From assembly GCA_963708235.1 (NCBI GenBank), contig OY970200.1:1116001-1180000 (forward strand): DNA of 64,000 nt, read 5' to 3'. Made by a program: the position numbers and the translations under genes. The notes under the pieces are model-generated. The model saw nothing but the letters and a program-made list of their open reading frames with translations. It did not search any database and was not told the DNA's origin. This DNA is from G963708235 sp963708235. GTDB taxonomy: Bacteria > Actinomycetota > Acidimicrobiia > Spongiisociales > UBA5794. How positions within the stretch are numbered: the first letter of the stretch is position 1; every line of letters starts with the position of its first letter. Positions 43,208 to 51,672 of the stretch are shown here, in pieces.

Positions 43208-43328
43208 TAACCTAGGGGCTGCGTTCGGCGACTCATCTTGTTCTACGTCCCCCTTTGAGTCGAGACGCCAGGCCCCCGGGCTGGATGGCTGGGACGACGC
43301 ACGACAGAGAAAGGCGTTTCGCCACCCC
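43208..43328 (+). promoter_or_regulatory. Promoter and structured leader of the RRM gene
   Basis: TAACCT (43208-43213) is a likely -10 element, leaving a leader of about 110 nt. It contains a hairpin with stem CGACTCA (43229-43235) and TGAGTCG (43256-43262). A second hairpin, GGCG-TTT-CGCC (43313-43323), directly abuts the AAGG that is the only ribosome-site candidate before ATG 43329. Folding could therefore control translation. Confidence 0.5.
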
Positions 43329-43577
43329 ATGAACATCTATGTTGGGAATCTCTCGTTCCGTTCCACGGAAGCCGACCTCGAACGGCTTTTCGGTGAGTAT
43401 GGACAGGTGGATTCCGCCGCCATCATCTCCGATCGGGACACTGGCCGCTCCCGCGGCTTCGGGTTTGTCGAGATGGCAAATGACGACGAAGGCCGCAAGG
43501 CCATCGAGGAACTCGACGGTCAAGACATCGACGGACGAAAGCTGCGGGTCAACGAAGCGCAGCCTCGTCGGCGCTGA
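43329..43577 (+). CDS. Single-RRM RNA-binding protein
   Basis: The 82-residue protein is one RNA-recognition motif. RNP2 is IYVGNL (residues 3-8) and RNP1 is RGFGFVEM (about 42-49), with the usual beta-alpha-beta order and aromatic residues in place. It ends in a short basic tail, QPRRR, not the Gly-rich tail of many cyanobacterial Rbp proteins. Such proteins act as RNA chaperones, some cold-induced. The gene has a long, foldable leader and is followed 8 nt later by an IF-1-like gene, which suggests joint expression and a translation-related role. Confidence 0.92.
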   Translation: MNIYVGNLSFRSTEADLERLFGEYGQVDSAAIISDRDTGRSRGFGFVEMANDDEGRKAIEELDGQDIDGRKLRVNEAQPRRR

Positions 43578-43585
43578 GGTCATAC

Positions 43586-43810
43586 GTGGCATCCTCCGAT
43601 GACGTGTTCCGTGCCCAAGGTGTCGTGCTCTCGACGCTCCGCGACGCCACCTTCCTCGTTCGCCTCGACACCGGCCACGAGGTGACGGCGCGTGCCTCGG
43701 GCAAGATGCGACGCGGCCGGCTGATCCGGATCATTCCGGGCGACCGGGTTGACCTCGAGGTGTCCACCTACGACCCCACGCGGGGCCGTATCGTGTGGCG
43801 CCACCGCTGA
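43586..43810 (+). CDS. infA: Translation initiation factor IF-1-like protein (divergent copy)
   Basis: The 74-residue S1-fold protein follows IF-1 from end to end: VLSTLRDATFLVRLDTGHEV, ASGKMRRGRLIRIIPGDRVDLE and the C-terminal YDPTRGRIVWRHR. Compared with typical actinobacterial IF-1, the N-terminal KKDG-type segment is replaced by SSDDVFRAQG and the central HISGKMR reads ARASGKMR. Actinobacteria usually carry infA beside rpmJ-rpsM, which is not the case here, so this is probably a second copy. Whether it is the only copy cannot be told from this window. GTG 43586 is the start. Confidence 0.88.
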   Translation: MASSDDVFRAQGVVLSTLRDATFLVRLDTGHEVTARASGKMRRGRLIRIIPGDRVDLEVSTYDPTRGRIVWRHR

Positions 43811-43838
43811 GCCTGCCAAGGCTCCCACCATCGAATAC

Positions 43839-43864
43839 GGTCCGCGCATTAGTGTCTGCGGACC
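43839..43864 (+). terminator. Hairpin after infA
   Basis: GGTCCGC (43839-43845) and GCGGACC (43858-43864) form a perfect 7-bp stem with a 12-nt loop. No T-run follows; the next promoter element starts 2 nt later, so it might instead be an operator. Confidence 0.45.
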
Positions 43865-43866
43865 CC

Positions 43867-43872
43867 TAACGT
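43867..43872 (+). promoter_or_regulatory. TAACGT -10 element, leaderless spacing
   Basis: TAACGT ends 7 nt before GTG 43880, the start of the second sugar-dehydrogenase-like lipoprotein gene. No ribosome-binding site fits in the gap. Confidence 0.45.
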
Positions 43873-43879
43873 CGGCGTC

Positions 43880-45169
43880 GTGAGACGCCGCATCATCGTC
43901 GTTGCGGCGGTGGCCCTCGTCGTGGTCGGCTGTGCCGGCGGCGACGGGGCCCCGTCCCCGACGATCACCCCGACCACCACTCCGAGTCCGGATTCCTCCG
44001 GTTCCGACAGCCCGACCTCGGGGGCACCCGCAGCGACCACGTCGACGCTGCCGGGTACGACGCTGGCCGGGTCGACGACGCTGCCCCCTTCCACAACGAC
44101 GGCCACGACCGAGCCGGTTGAAGGCATCGATCTCGAGTTGGTCGCCGACGGGTTCGACCAACCGGTCCTGATCACCGCCGCACCAGGGGACCGGCGCCTG
44201 TTCGTCGTCGACCAACCGGGACGGGTCTGGGTGCTCGACGGCGGCGACCCCGAGATCTTCCTCGACATCACCGACCGGGTCGTGTTCGGTGGCGAGCAGG
44301 GGCTGCTCGGCCTCGCCTTCCCACCCGACTACACCGAGGATGGTCGGTTCTTCGTCGACTACGTCGCCAACGGTGATGCCGGCGACGAAACCCGGATCTC
44401 GTCATTCGACACCGCGGGCGGGGTCGCCGATCCCGCCTCCGAACAGATCCTGCTCACCGTCCCCCAGCCCGCCGGCAATCACAACGGGGGCATGATCGGC
44501 TTCGGTCCGGACGGGTACCTCTGGGTGGCGATGGGTGACGGTGGTGGCAGCGACGATGCGTTCGATCAGGGCCAGGATGCGACGACCCTGCTCGGGGCCA
44601 TGCTCCGCATCGCCCCCGACGGCGATGGTGGCTACACCATTCCCGACGACAATCCGTTCGCCGACGGATCCGGCGGAGCGCCCGAGGTGTGGGCGTTCGG
44701 TCTGCGCAACCCGTGGCGGTTCGCCTTCGACGGTGACGAACTGTGGATCGGCGATGTCGGCCAGGGTCGCAGCGAGGAGGTCGATGTGCTCGACGTCACC
44801 ACGGACGCCGGCGCCAACCTGGGGTGGCCCCGGTTCGAAGGGTTCGACTGCCACCTGTCCGCCGACTGCGCCGACGAAGACCTGACCCCGCCCGTGTTCG
44901 CCTACGGTCACGACGAAGGCTGCTCGATCACCGGGGGAGCGGTGTACCGGGGCGAGGCGCTGGCGGGGTTGGCCGGTCACTACTTCTTCGGCGACTTCTG
45001 TGGCGGATGGGTTCGCAGTCTGGTGGTCACCGACGGGTCGGTGGTCGAAACGCACGAGTGGCTTCCTCCGGACGCTGTCGCCGGGCTCACCTCGTTCGGT
45101 GTCGATGACGCCGGCGAGCTGTACATCGCCACCACCGGCGGCTCCGTCCACCGGCTGGTCGCCGGATAG
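43880..45169 (+). CDS. PQQ-dependent sugar dehydrogenase-like lipoprotein (second copy)
   Basis: The 429-residue protein has a lipobox (VALVVVGCAGG), a Thr/Pro/Ser-rich linker to about residue 75, and a GSDH-type propeller: GLLGLAFPPDY, NHNGGMIGFGPDGYLWVAMGDGGG and NPWRFAF. It aligns along the whole length with the lipoprotein at 35829, but the linker is much longer, which would hold the domain further from the membrane. Two C-terminal cysteine pairs (CHLSADC and CSITGG...FCGGW) look like disulfides. PQQ supply is not evident. Confidence 0.87.
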   Translation: MRRRIIVVAAVALVVVGCAGGDGAPSPTITPTTTPSPDSSGSDSPTSGAPAATTSTLPGTTLAGSTTLPPSTTTATTEPVEGIDLELVADGFDQPVLITAAPGDRRLFVVDQPGRVWVLDGGDPEIFLDITDRVVFGGEQGLLGLAFPPDYTEDGRFFVDYVANGDAGDETRISSFDTAGGVADPASEQILLTVPQPAGNHNGGMIGFGPDGYLWVAMGDGGGSDDAFDQGQDATTLLGAMLRIAPDGDGGYTIPDDNPFADGSGGAPEVWAFGLRNPWRFAFDGDELWIGDVGQGRSEEVDVLDVTTDAGANLGWPRFEGFDCHLSADCADEDLTPPVFAYGHDEGCSITGGAVYRGEALAGLAGHYFFGDFCGGWVRSLVVTDGSVVETHEWLPPDAVAGLTSFGVDDAGELYIATTGGSVHRLVAG

Positions 45170-45261
45170 CGGGGACCACGACACATCGTCCGGTACGGCC
45201 ACCGTCGCACCTGGCGACTCCTCTGCCCGCTGCGGTCCGCAATCGTGTCACACCCGGTCGG

Positions 45262-45267
45262 TACCAT
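45262..45267 (+). promoter_or_regulatory. TACCAT -10 element of the nurA-herA-sbcDC operon, leaderless spacing
   Basis: TACCAT ends 7 nt before ATG 45275. It is the only promoter-like element seen before the four-gene repair operon. The first gene would be translated from a leaderless mRNA. Confidence 0.5.
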
Positions 45268-45274
45268 CGCCCCC

Positions 45275-46237
45275 ATGAGTGGTTTGTATGTCGAGGCATG
45301 GTCGCCGGAGTACGGGAACCCCTTCGAGACCGACGAAGGGATGACCGACGAGGGCAAGGTGGATGACACCGTCGAGGTGGAGGGTCCATGGAGCCCGCTG
45401 CCTGGAATCGACGACGGTATCGACATCGTGGCGTTCGTCGACGGGGTGCGGCGAATCGATGCGCGGTTGACCCTCGACGAGCCCGATGGGCCGGTCCCGG
45501 GGATCTGCGGCACCTTCGGAGTGGGGGCGGTTCGCTGGCACCGTCGGGTGCCGCGCTCCGAGATCGGTGATGTCCGCATCGACCGGATGGCGGTGTTCGG
45601 GCACGGTCGGGCGGCGCCGCTGCCCATCGCCGGCCCCCAACTCGCCTACCGCTCCGAGTCGATCCCGGATGTCGATCCCGCTGGCCTGATCCACCGCTTC
45701 CACGGGGCGATGCGCAAAGCCGAGGCGGTGCTGTCGGAATCGTTGGCGCAGCAGGGTTGTTTCGTGATCGCCGACGGGCCGATCAACGATCTCTCGGCCA
45801 CCGAGAAGGTGGGATTCATCAAGACCCATCGTGCGCCGTATCTGTCGCCGGAGCGGTCCTCGGTGGTGGCCCGGATGCGGGCAGGGGAACGGACGCCCTT
45901 GTTCCTGATCGGCAAGGGAGGGCCCTACCCGCGGTACTCCTGGTATTTCCGGCTAGCCGATCTTCCGGGCGGGCATTCCTGGACCGGCGTGGTGCGGGCC
46001 GAGGTGTCGAGTCATCTCGATCTGGCCACCGCACGCAGAATGGCCGACCGCACCACTGCCGTTCTTCCCGCGGTGGCGTCGCAGCCGCATCTCGAACCCC
46101 GGGCCCCGCAGAATCTGGTGCCCATCGCCGCACTGGAGCGGGAACTCCGGCGCCGTCTGGGTGACGCCAGGTATGTCCACCGTGCGCTACGGTCGGCGGT
46201 GATGAACCAGGCACGCGATCTTGGGGCGGCCTCATGA
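45275..46237 (+). CDS. nurA: NurA-domain nuclease, partner of HerA
   Basis: The 320-residue protein fits the NurA 5'-3' nuclease fold. It has a first catalytic acidic motif IVAFVDGVRR (Asp56), a second in CFVIADGPIND (Asp167) and the C-terminal block RYSWYFRLADLPGGHSWTGVVRAEV, followed by an H/N-rich end. NurA and the HerA hexamer together resect DNA ends in archaea; the herA-like gene follows directly with an ATGA overlap. The motif match is from pattern recognition. The combination with herA, mre11 and rad50 genes makes the call much firmer than sequence alone. Confidence 0.82.
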   Translation: MSGLYVEAWSPEYGNPFETDEGMTDEGKVDDTVEVEGPWSPLPGIDDGIDIVAFVDGVRRIDARLTLDEPDGPVPGICGTFGVGAVRWHRRVPRSEIGDVRIDRMAVFGHGRAAPLPIAGPQLAYRSESIPDVDPAGLIHRFHGAMRKAEAVLSESLAQQGCFVIADGPINDLSATEKVGFIKTHRAPYLSPERSSVVARMRAGERTPLFLIGKGGPYPRYSWYFRLADLPGGHSWTGVVRAEVSSHLDLATARRMADRTTAVLPAVASQPHLEPRAPQNLVPIAALERELRRRLGDARYVHRALRSAVMNQARDLGAAS

Positions 46238-47991
46238 CCGACCGACCCGAACTCGAGGGTCCGGCCACCGAGCCCGTTTCGGGGGTCGGGCGGGTGCTCG
46301 GCACCCAGCACACCACCACGAGTGCGTTCCGGGTGGTGCTCGACGACTCCGACTACCTGCAACTCGACGATCTGGTCGTGGTCCACACCGAGGTACCGAA
46401 GCGCGGCGAGGTCCGGACCTACGGGGTGGTCACCGAAACCGAGGCGATCTTCGAGGGTGCCCAGTACGAATCGGACACCCACCGCATCGCCGGGGAAGGG
46501 ACGCTCCCCGGCGCCAAGGTGCGTTCGGCCCAGGTTGCCATCACGCGGGTGGATCCCGAGATCTGGGTTTCTCCCGATCCCGGGGAGGTGGTGCACCGCG
46601 CCACCGGCGAGGCGAGACACAAGGCGCTGTACGTCGACGAGATGGCCCGTCCGCTGCCGATCGGGATGGGCCGCGACGGGGAGCCGGTCTTCGTCGATCT
46701 CGACTTCTTCGACGGTCGTAAGGGCGGCCACATGTCGATCTCCGGAATCTCCGGTGTCGCCACCAAGACCTCGTTTGCATTGTTCTTCCTGCGGTTGTTG
46801 AGCGGTCGACCCGACGTCCTCGGAGAAGGCGCCGCCAACCTGCGCATCCTGGTGTTCAACGTCAAGGGTGAGGACCTCTTGTGGTTGGACAAACCCAACC
46901 GGTTCTTCGACGACGACGCCGCCGCCACCTGGCACCGTCTCGGTGTCGAGCCGACCGCCTTCCCTTCGGTGTCGTTCTGGTCACCGCCCCGCCCGGCTTC
47001 GGGGGATGTCGTGCTGCCCGACACCGGTGGGCGTCAGGACGGGGTGGCCGCCTTCACCTGGACCCCGCGGGAGTTCATCGACGAGGGTCTGCTGCGGTTC
47101 CTCTTCACCGATTCCGACGGCACCCGCAACCAGATCCCCTTTATCGAGGAGCGGGTCCGTGCGCAACTCAGCCGGTTCGCCGTCGATGTCGAAGGGGTGC
47201 CCGGCGCCGTGGTACTCCGCGACCCCAGCGAGGGACACAAACACGGGGCGCGGGTCATCCCCAACCGCGGCGAGGCGGTGATCACCGACCTGCGGACGCT
47301 GGTCGATGCGGTGGCCGAGTTCGTCGATCCCGAGGACGGGGAACCCGATCAGCGATGGACGGGGAGGGTGCAGATGGGCACCGTTTCCGCCTTCGCCCGA
47401 CGTCTCCACGCTGCCGTCAACCGGCTCGGACACCTGGTCCGGGCGGGGGAGAGCCGTCGCATCGATCGTGCGGCGGCGCAGGTCACGGTGGTGGGCATCC
47501 AGTCGCTCCACGACCTCGGGCAGCGTTTCGTGGTCGGGGCGTTGCTCGCCGAGACGTTCGCCGAGAAGGAACGTACCGGGCAGCGGCTCCCGCTCTCGGT
47601 GGTGGTCCTCGACGAACTCAACAAGTACGCACCGAGGGATGGCACCAGTGCGCTCAAGGACATGCTCATCGACATCGCCCAGCGGGGGCGGTCGCTGGGG
47701 GTGCTGCTGGTGGGAGCCCAGCAGACCGCCTCGCGCGTCGCCCAGGAGGTGATGGAGAACGCCGCCATCCGTGTCGCCGGTCGGCTCGATGCTGCCGAAG
47801 CCGAGCGCCCGGAGTACGGGTGGATGCTCCCGTCGACCCGGGCCAGGGCGCGGCTGCTCAAGCCGGGGACCATGGTGCTCAGCCAGCCGGCCATTCCGGT
47901 CCCGTTGGTGATCGAGTTTCCCTTTCCGGCGTGGGCGACCCGCAAGGAAGAGGTCGACGAGACCCATGACGACCCGTTCGCCGGTTTGTGA
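46234..47991 (+). CDS. herA: HerA-like hexameric DNA translocase (DUF87/FtsK-HerA superfamily)
   Basis: The 585-residue protein has an N-terminal HAS-barrel-like region (to about 120), then a RecA-like ATPase. The P-loop is unusual: GISGVATKTS (171-180), with Lys178-Thr179 kept but the Gly before Lys replaced by Thr. Walker B is VVVLDELNKYAP (about 455), followed by an Arg/Gln stretch (VGAQQTASRVAQEV) and the C-terminal lid. In archaea HerA pumps DNA for NurA and works with Mre11-Rad50. All four genes are contiguous here, with 4-nt overlaps on both sides of herA. Confidence 0.85.
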   Translation: MTDRPELEGPATEPVSGVGRVLGTQHTTTSAFRVVLDDSDYLQLDDLVVVHTEVPKRGEVRTYGVVTETEAIFEGAQYESDTHRIAGEGTLPGAKVRSAQVAITRVDPEIWVSPDPGEVVHRATGEARHKALYVDEMARPLPIGMGRDGEPVFVDLDFFDGRKGGHMSISGISGVATKTSFALFFLRLLSGRPDVLGEGAANLRILVFNVKGEDLLWLDKPNRFFDDDAAATWHRLGVEPTAFPSVSFWSPPRPASGDVVLPDTGGRQDGVAAFTWTPREFIDEGLLRFLFTDSDGTRNQIPFIEERVRAQLSRFAVDVEGVPGAVVLRDPSEGHKHGARVIPNRGEAVITDLRTLVDAVAEFVDPEDGEPDQRWTGRVQMGTVSAFARRLHAAVNRLGHLVRAGESRRIDRAAAQVTVVGIQSLHDLGQRFVVGALLAETFAEKERTGQRLPLSVVVLDELNKYAPRDGTSALKDMLIDIAQRGRSLGVLLVGAQQTASRVAQEVMENAAIRVAGRLDAAEAERPEYGWMLPSTRARARLLKPGTMVLSQPAIPVPLVIEFPFPAWATRKEEVDETHDDPFAGL

Positions 47992-49169
47992 AAGTCCTCC
48001 ACACCTCCGACTGGCACATCGGGAAGCGCATCGGGCGGTACGACCGGTCCGATGAATACCGTGAGGTCATCGACGAGGTCGTCGGCATCGCCGACACCGA
48101 GCAGGTCGATCTCGTGCTCCATTCCGGTGATGTCTTCGACCGGCCACTCCCGACGGTCGAGGCGCTCGACATCGCCTTCGACGGTCTGGTGAGGCTCACC
48201 GCCGGTGGGACGCGGCCGGTGGTGGCGATCGCCGGCAACCATGACTCGGCGGGTTTCTTCGAGGCGCTGGCCCCGTTCCTGCGTAGGAGCAACATCCATC
48301 TGGTGGGTCGGATCAGGCCGCCCGATGCGGGTGGGGTCCTCGACATCCCCACGGCGGCCGGTCCGGCCGTCGTCAGCTGCTTCCCGTTTCTCCGGGAAGG
48401 TCGTGCCTTCCATGCGTGGGAGCCGGTCGACGAGCACTACAAACACTACGCCGCCCGCCTCGCCGCCATATCGGCGGCCTACAGTCGCTACGCCGAGGAA
48501 CGCGCCGGCACCGACGCCGTCACCTTTCTGGTGGCCCACTTCCTGGTGGGCGGATCGAAGGTCCATGGTCACGGTGCGCCCCGCGGCGAACGCGAGCTGC
48601 ACATGGGACAGGCATACGCCGCCGACCCCGAGGCGATCCCGCCGGGTCCCCAATATGTCGCCCTCGGCCACATCCACGCACCACAACGTGTCCCCGGAGC
48701 CAGGGTCCCCGCCGAATACGCCGGGTCGCTGCTGGAACTCGACTTCGGCGAGGCGGGGGAACAGAAGCGGGTGGTCATCGTCGATGTCGAACCGGGACGC
48801 CCGGCGGCGGTGCGATCGGTGCCCCTGAGCGGCGGGCGACGCCTGGTCAGGGCGGTTGGCGAGTGGGCCGATCTGGTGGCGCGGGACGACCTCCGTGAGG
48901 CCTACCTGGATCTCGCCGTCGAGACCGCCGGTCCCGACCCCGGGTTGGCCGACCGGGTGCGTGAAGAGTTCGACTACCTGGTGAAGGTCCGTGCCGAGTA
49001 CCCGCGGGTGGAGTCTGCCCGCCCGGAGCATGGGCACCGGTCACTCGACGAGCGGTATGCGGCCTACCACGAGGCGACCGAGGGGGTCGCTGCGGATGAG
49101 GAGCTCCTGGTCGCCTTCCGCCACATCATGGACCAGGTCGCCGACGAGGCGGGTCATGCGTCCTCTTGA
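47988..49169 (+). CDS. sbcD: SbcD/Mre11 nuclease
   Basis: The 393-residue metallophosphoesterase has all five Mre11 motifs: TSDWHIG, HSGDVFDRP, AGNHDSAGF, LVAHFLVGG and GHIHAPQ. The C-terminal capping and Rad50-binding region follows after about residue 270. GTG 47988 overlaps the herA stop (GTGA). With SbcC it forms the nuclease that opens hairpins and blocked DNA ends. The length is in the usual SbcD range. No sign of damage. Confidence 0.95.
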   Translation: MKVLHTSDWHIGKRIGRYDRSDEYREVIDEVVGIADTEQVDLVLHSGDVFDRPLPTVEALDIAFDGLVRLTAGGTRPVVAIAGNHDSAGFFEALAPFLRRSNIHLVGRIRPPDAGGVLDIPTAAGPAVVSCFPFLREGRAFHAWEPVDEHYKHYAARLAAISAAYSRYAEERAGTDAVTFLVAHFLVGGSKVHGHGAPRGERELHMGQAYAADPEAIPPGPQYVALGHIHAPQRVPGARVPAEYAGSLLELDFGEAGEQKRVVIVDVEPGRPAAVRSVPLSGGRRLVRAVGEWADLVARDDLREAYLDLAVETAGPDPGLADRVREEFDYLVKVRAEYPRVESARPEHGHRSLDERYAAYHEATEGVAADEELLVAFRHIMDQVADEAGHASS

Positions 49170-51672
49170 GCTTCGGCTGCGCAACTTCAGGTCGTATCAC
49201 GGCGAGGAAACCGTCTTCGACTTCCGGGACCGCTCGTTGGTCGGTGTGGTCGGGCCGATCGGGAGCGGGAAGTCGTCGCTGCTCGATGCGGTCGCATTTG
49301 CGCTGTACGGCAAGACCCCCGCCGGCGGGTCGGCCACCAAGGCGCTGATCCATCAACGCACCCAGGACGGCGGGGTCAAGCTCCGATTCGAGGTGGAGGG
49401 TGAGGTCTGGGAGGTGGTGCGGTCATTGCGCCGCAAGGGTCAGAGCCAGCATGCGCTCTACCGCTATGACGACGACCACCCCGACTCCGCCGCCATCGAC
49501 AAATTCGTCACCGAAGGCGAGGTCAACGACAAGATCAAGGAACTGCTCGGTCTCGACTTCGATGCCTTCGGACGTTCGGTCCTGCTGGCGCAGGGTCGAT
49601 TCGCCGAGTTCCTCACCGCCGGGCCCACCCAGCGCGACTCGGTACTCAAAGGTGTCTTCGGCCATGACCGGCTCGATGCGATGCGCGAACTCGCCAAGGC
49701 GGAAGCAGCGGAGCGGGCCGTGGAGTTGGCGACGCTCGCCGCCAGGGCCGAGCAGCTCGAACACACCCAACGGGCGCTCGCCGATGCCCAAGCACAGCTT
49801 GCGTTGCTCGATACCCGGATCGAACGTCTGCGCAAGCTCGAACCGCAACTGAACGACCTCGACCGGCGTCTCGCCGATACGGTCCGTTCGGCGGAGGCCG
49901 CTGCGGCAGAGATCGCCGAGCTGGAACCGCACGGTTCCTCGCTGCCCGATGAGGCAACCACGACGCACCTCATCGCCGAGGCGGCAGCGATCGAGGTGCG
50001 GCGGGTGCGCCTCGCCGAGGAGCTCGATGCCGCCAAGGCGGCGCAGAGCGAAGCCGAACGAAGCCTTGCCGAGCTCCGCAGCGGAGGGGAGGTTGCCGTC
50101 CTCGAGGAGGCAGCCTCGCTGTTCGCCGGCCTCACCGTGCTCCATCGCGGCCGGGACGAGGCGAGCGCCCGCCTCGCCGACCGGCGGCGGCGTCTCGACA
50201 TCCAGGCTGTCACCTACACCCGACTTGCCGCCGAACATGCGGTGGCGGTCGGCGCCGACGAGACGGCGGGAGCGGCCCTCGTCGAAGCGGAGACGGCGAT
50301 GACCGACGCCGCCACCCGGCATCACCTGGTCCAGCATCAGGACATGGCGGCGACGTTACGCCGTGAGCTCGACGAAGGCGACGACTGCCCGGTCTGTCTC
50401 CGTCCCATCGAAGAGATGCCGCAGCGGGTCGCCGCCGCCGATCTCGATGCCGCCCAGCAAGCCGTCGGCGAGGCGGCTGCCCGACGCCGCCTCGCCGCCA
50501 CCGCCCGTACCGACGCTGCGGTTCGGATGGCGGCGCTCGACAAGGAGATGCGGGCCGCCGACGACGCCCGCACCCTGATCGAGGCCGAGATCGCCGAAAC
50601 CGGTGGTCGACTCAAAGAAGCGGAGGCGGAGATCGCCGAGGCGGAGAAGCGGCTCGGTGAGTTGCTGGGACCCGGAGAGACCGCAGCGGTCATCGACCAG
50701 CGCCGGGCGAATCTGCGGGCACGGGAAGCCGCCGCCGTCGAGACCCGGGGAGCCGCCGAACGCCTCAGAAGCGCCCAGGATCAGGTGATACGGGACCAGC
50801 AGGAGGTCGGGAAACGGGTCGTGGCGCTACAACGTCAGGTCATCGAGTTGGCGACACGGCTCGGTCTCGAGGCGTCGGTCGGCGACGGTGAACATGCCGT
50901 GCTTTCCGAGGTGGTGCCGATGTTGCGCAGCAGTTGGTCGGAGCGGATCGAGGAGGCCCGCCGCATCCGGTCCGCTGCCGACACGGAGACCGCGGCGATC
51001 ACCAGGGAGCGCACGACGCTGCTGACCGCCGCCGAGGTCACCGGGTCGCTGGAGGCGGCGCTCGCCGCCGATGAGGCCAGAGCGAGCCATGTCGGAGCAG
51101 ATGTGGCGCGCCATCGGGAAGAGATCGAGGCGTCTGCCGGATTGATGGCGCGGCGCACCATGCTCGAGTCCGCAAAGACGCGGTATGACCGGATCGCCCG
51201 CGACCTCACCGACAGCCGGTTCGTCCGGTTCCTCCTCGACGACGAGCGGAGCCGTCTCGCCGAACTCGGCAGCGACCACTTCATGCGGCTGTCGTCCGGT
51301 CGCTACCGCTTCACCGAAGACGGCAAGTTCGACATCGTCGATCTCACCGCCGCCGATGCGGTACGGAAGGCGGCGAGCCTCTCCGGCGGAGAGACGTTCC
51401 TCGCCTCGCTCGCCCTGGCACTTGCGCTGGCGGAGATGGTCACCCGTGGCGGCGGTCGGCTGGATGCCTTCTTCCTCGACGAGGGTTTCGGGTCACTGGA
51501 CCCCGAACACTTCGATCTGGCGATGGAGGGGATCGAGGCGCTGGTCGCCGACGACGCCAACCGACTGGTGGTGGTGGTCAGCCACGTCTCCGAGATGCGC
51601 GAACGCATCGAAGATCTCATCGAACTCGACCGCCACTCCCTCACCGGCGACACCAGAGTGGTCCGGGCCTGA
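49156..51672 (+). CDS. sbcC: SbcC/Rad50 SMC-like ATPase
   Basis: The 838-residue protein has an N-terminal ATPase half with Walker A GPIGSGKSS and Q-loop LAQGRFAEFL, two long Ala/Glu/Arg-rich coiled coils, a zinc hook CPVC (Cys411, Cys414) in GDDCPVCLRPIEEMP, and a C-terminal half with signature SLSGGETFLASLALALALAEM, Walker B FFLDEGFGSLD and H-loop VSHVSEMRE. ATG 49156 overlaps sbcD by 14 nt, and RPLELRLRNFRSYHG is the family N-terminus. The coiled coil is shorter than that of E. coli SbcC (1048 aa). Confidence 0.95.
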   Translation: MRPLELRLRNFRSYHGEETVFDFRDRSLVGVVGPIGSGKSSLLDAVAFALYGKTPAGGSATKALIHQRTQDGGVKLRFEVEGEVWEVVRSLRRKGQSQHALYRYDDDHPDSAAIDKFVTEGEVNDKIKELLGLDFDAFGRSVLLAQGRFAEFLTAGPTQRDSVLKGVFGHDRLDAMRELAKAEAAERAVELATLAARAEQLEHTQRALADAQAQLALLDTRIERLRKLEPQLNDLDRRLADTVRSAEAAAAEIAELEPHGSSLPDEATTTHLIAEAAAIEVRRVRLAEELDAAKAAQSEAERSLAELRSGGEVAVLEEAASLFAGLTVLHRGRDEASARLADRRRRLDIQAVTYTRLAAEHAVAVGADETAGAALVEAETAMTDAATRHHLVQHQDMAATLRRELDEGDDCPVCLRPIEEMPQRVAAADLDAAQQAVGEAAARRRLAATARTDAAVRMAALDKEMRAADDARTLIEAEIAETGGRLKEAEAEIAEAEKRLGELLGPGETAAVIDQRRANLRAREAAAVETRGAAERLRSAQDQVIRDQQEVGKRVVALQRQVIELATRLGLEASVGDGEHAVLSEVVPMLRSSWSERIEEARRIRSAADTETAAITRERTTLLTAAEVTGSLEAALAADEARASHVGADVARHREEIEASAGLMARRTMLESAKTRYDRIARDLTDSRFVRFLLDDERSRLAELGSDHFMRLSSGRYRFTEDGKFDIVDLTAADAVRKAASLSGGETFLASLALALALAEMVTRGGGRLDAFFLDEGFGSLDPEHFDLAMEGIEALVADDANRLVVVVSHVSEMRERIEDLIELDRHSLTGDTRVVRA

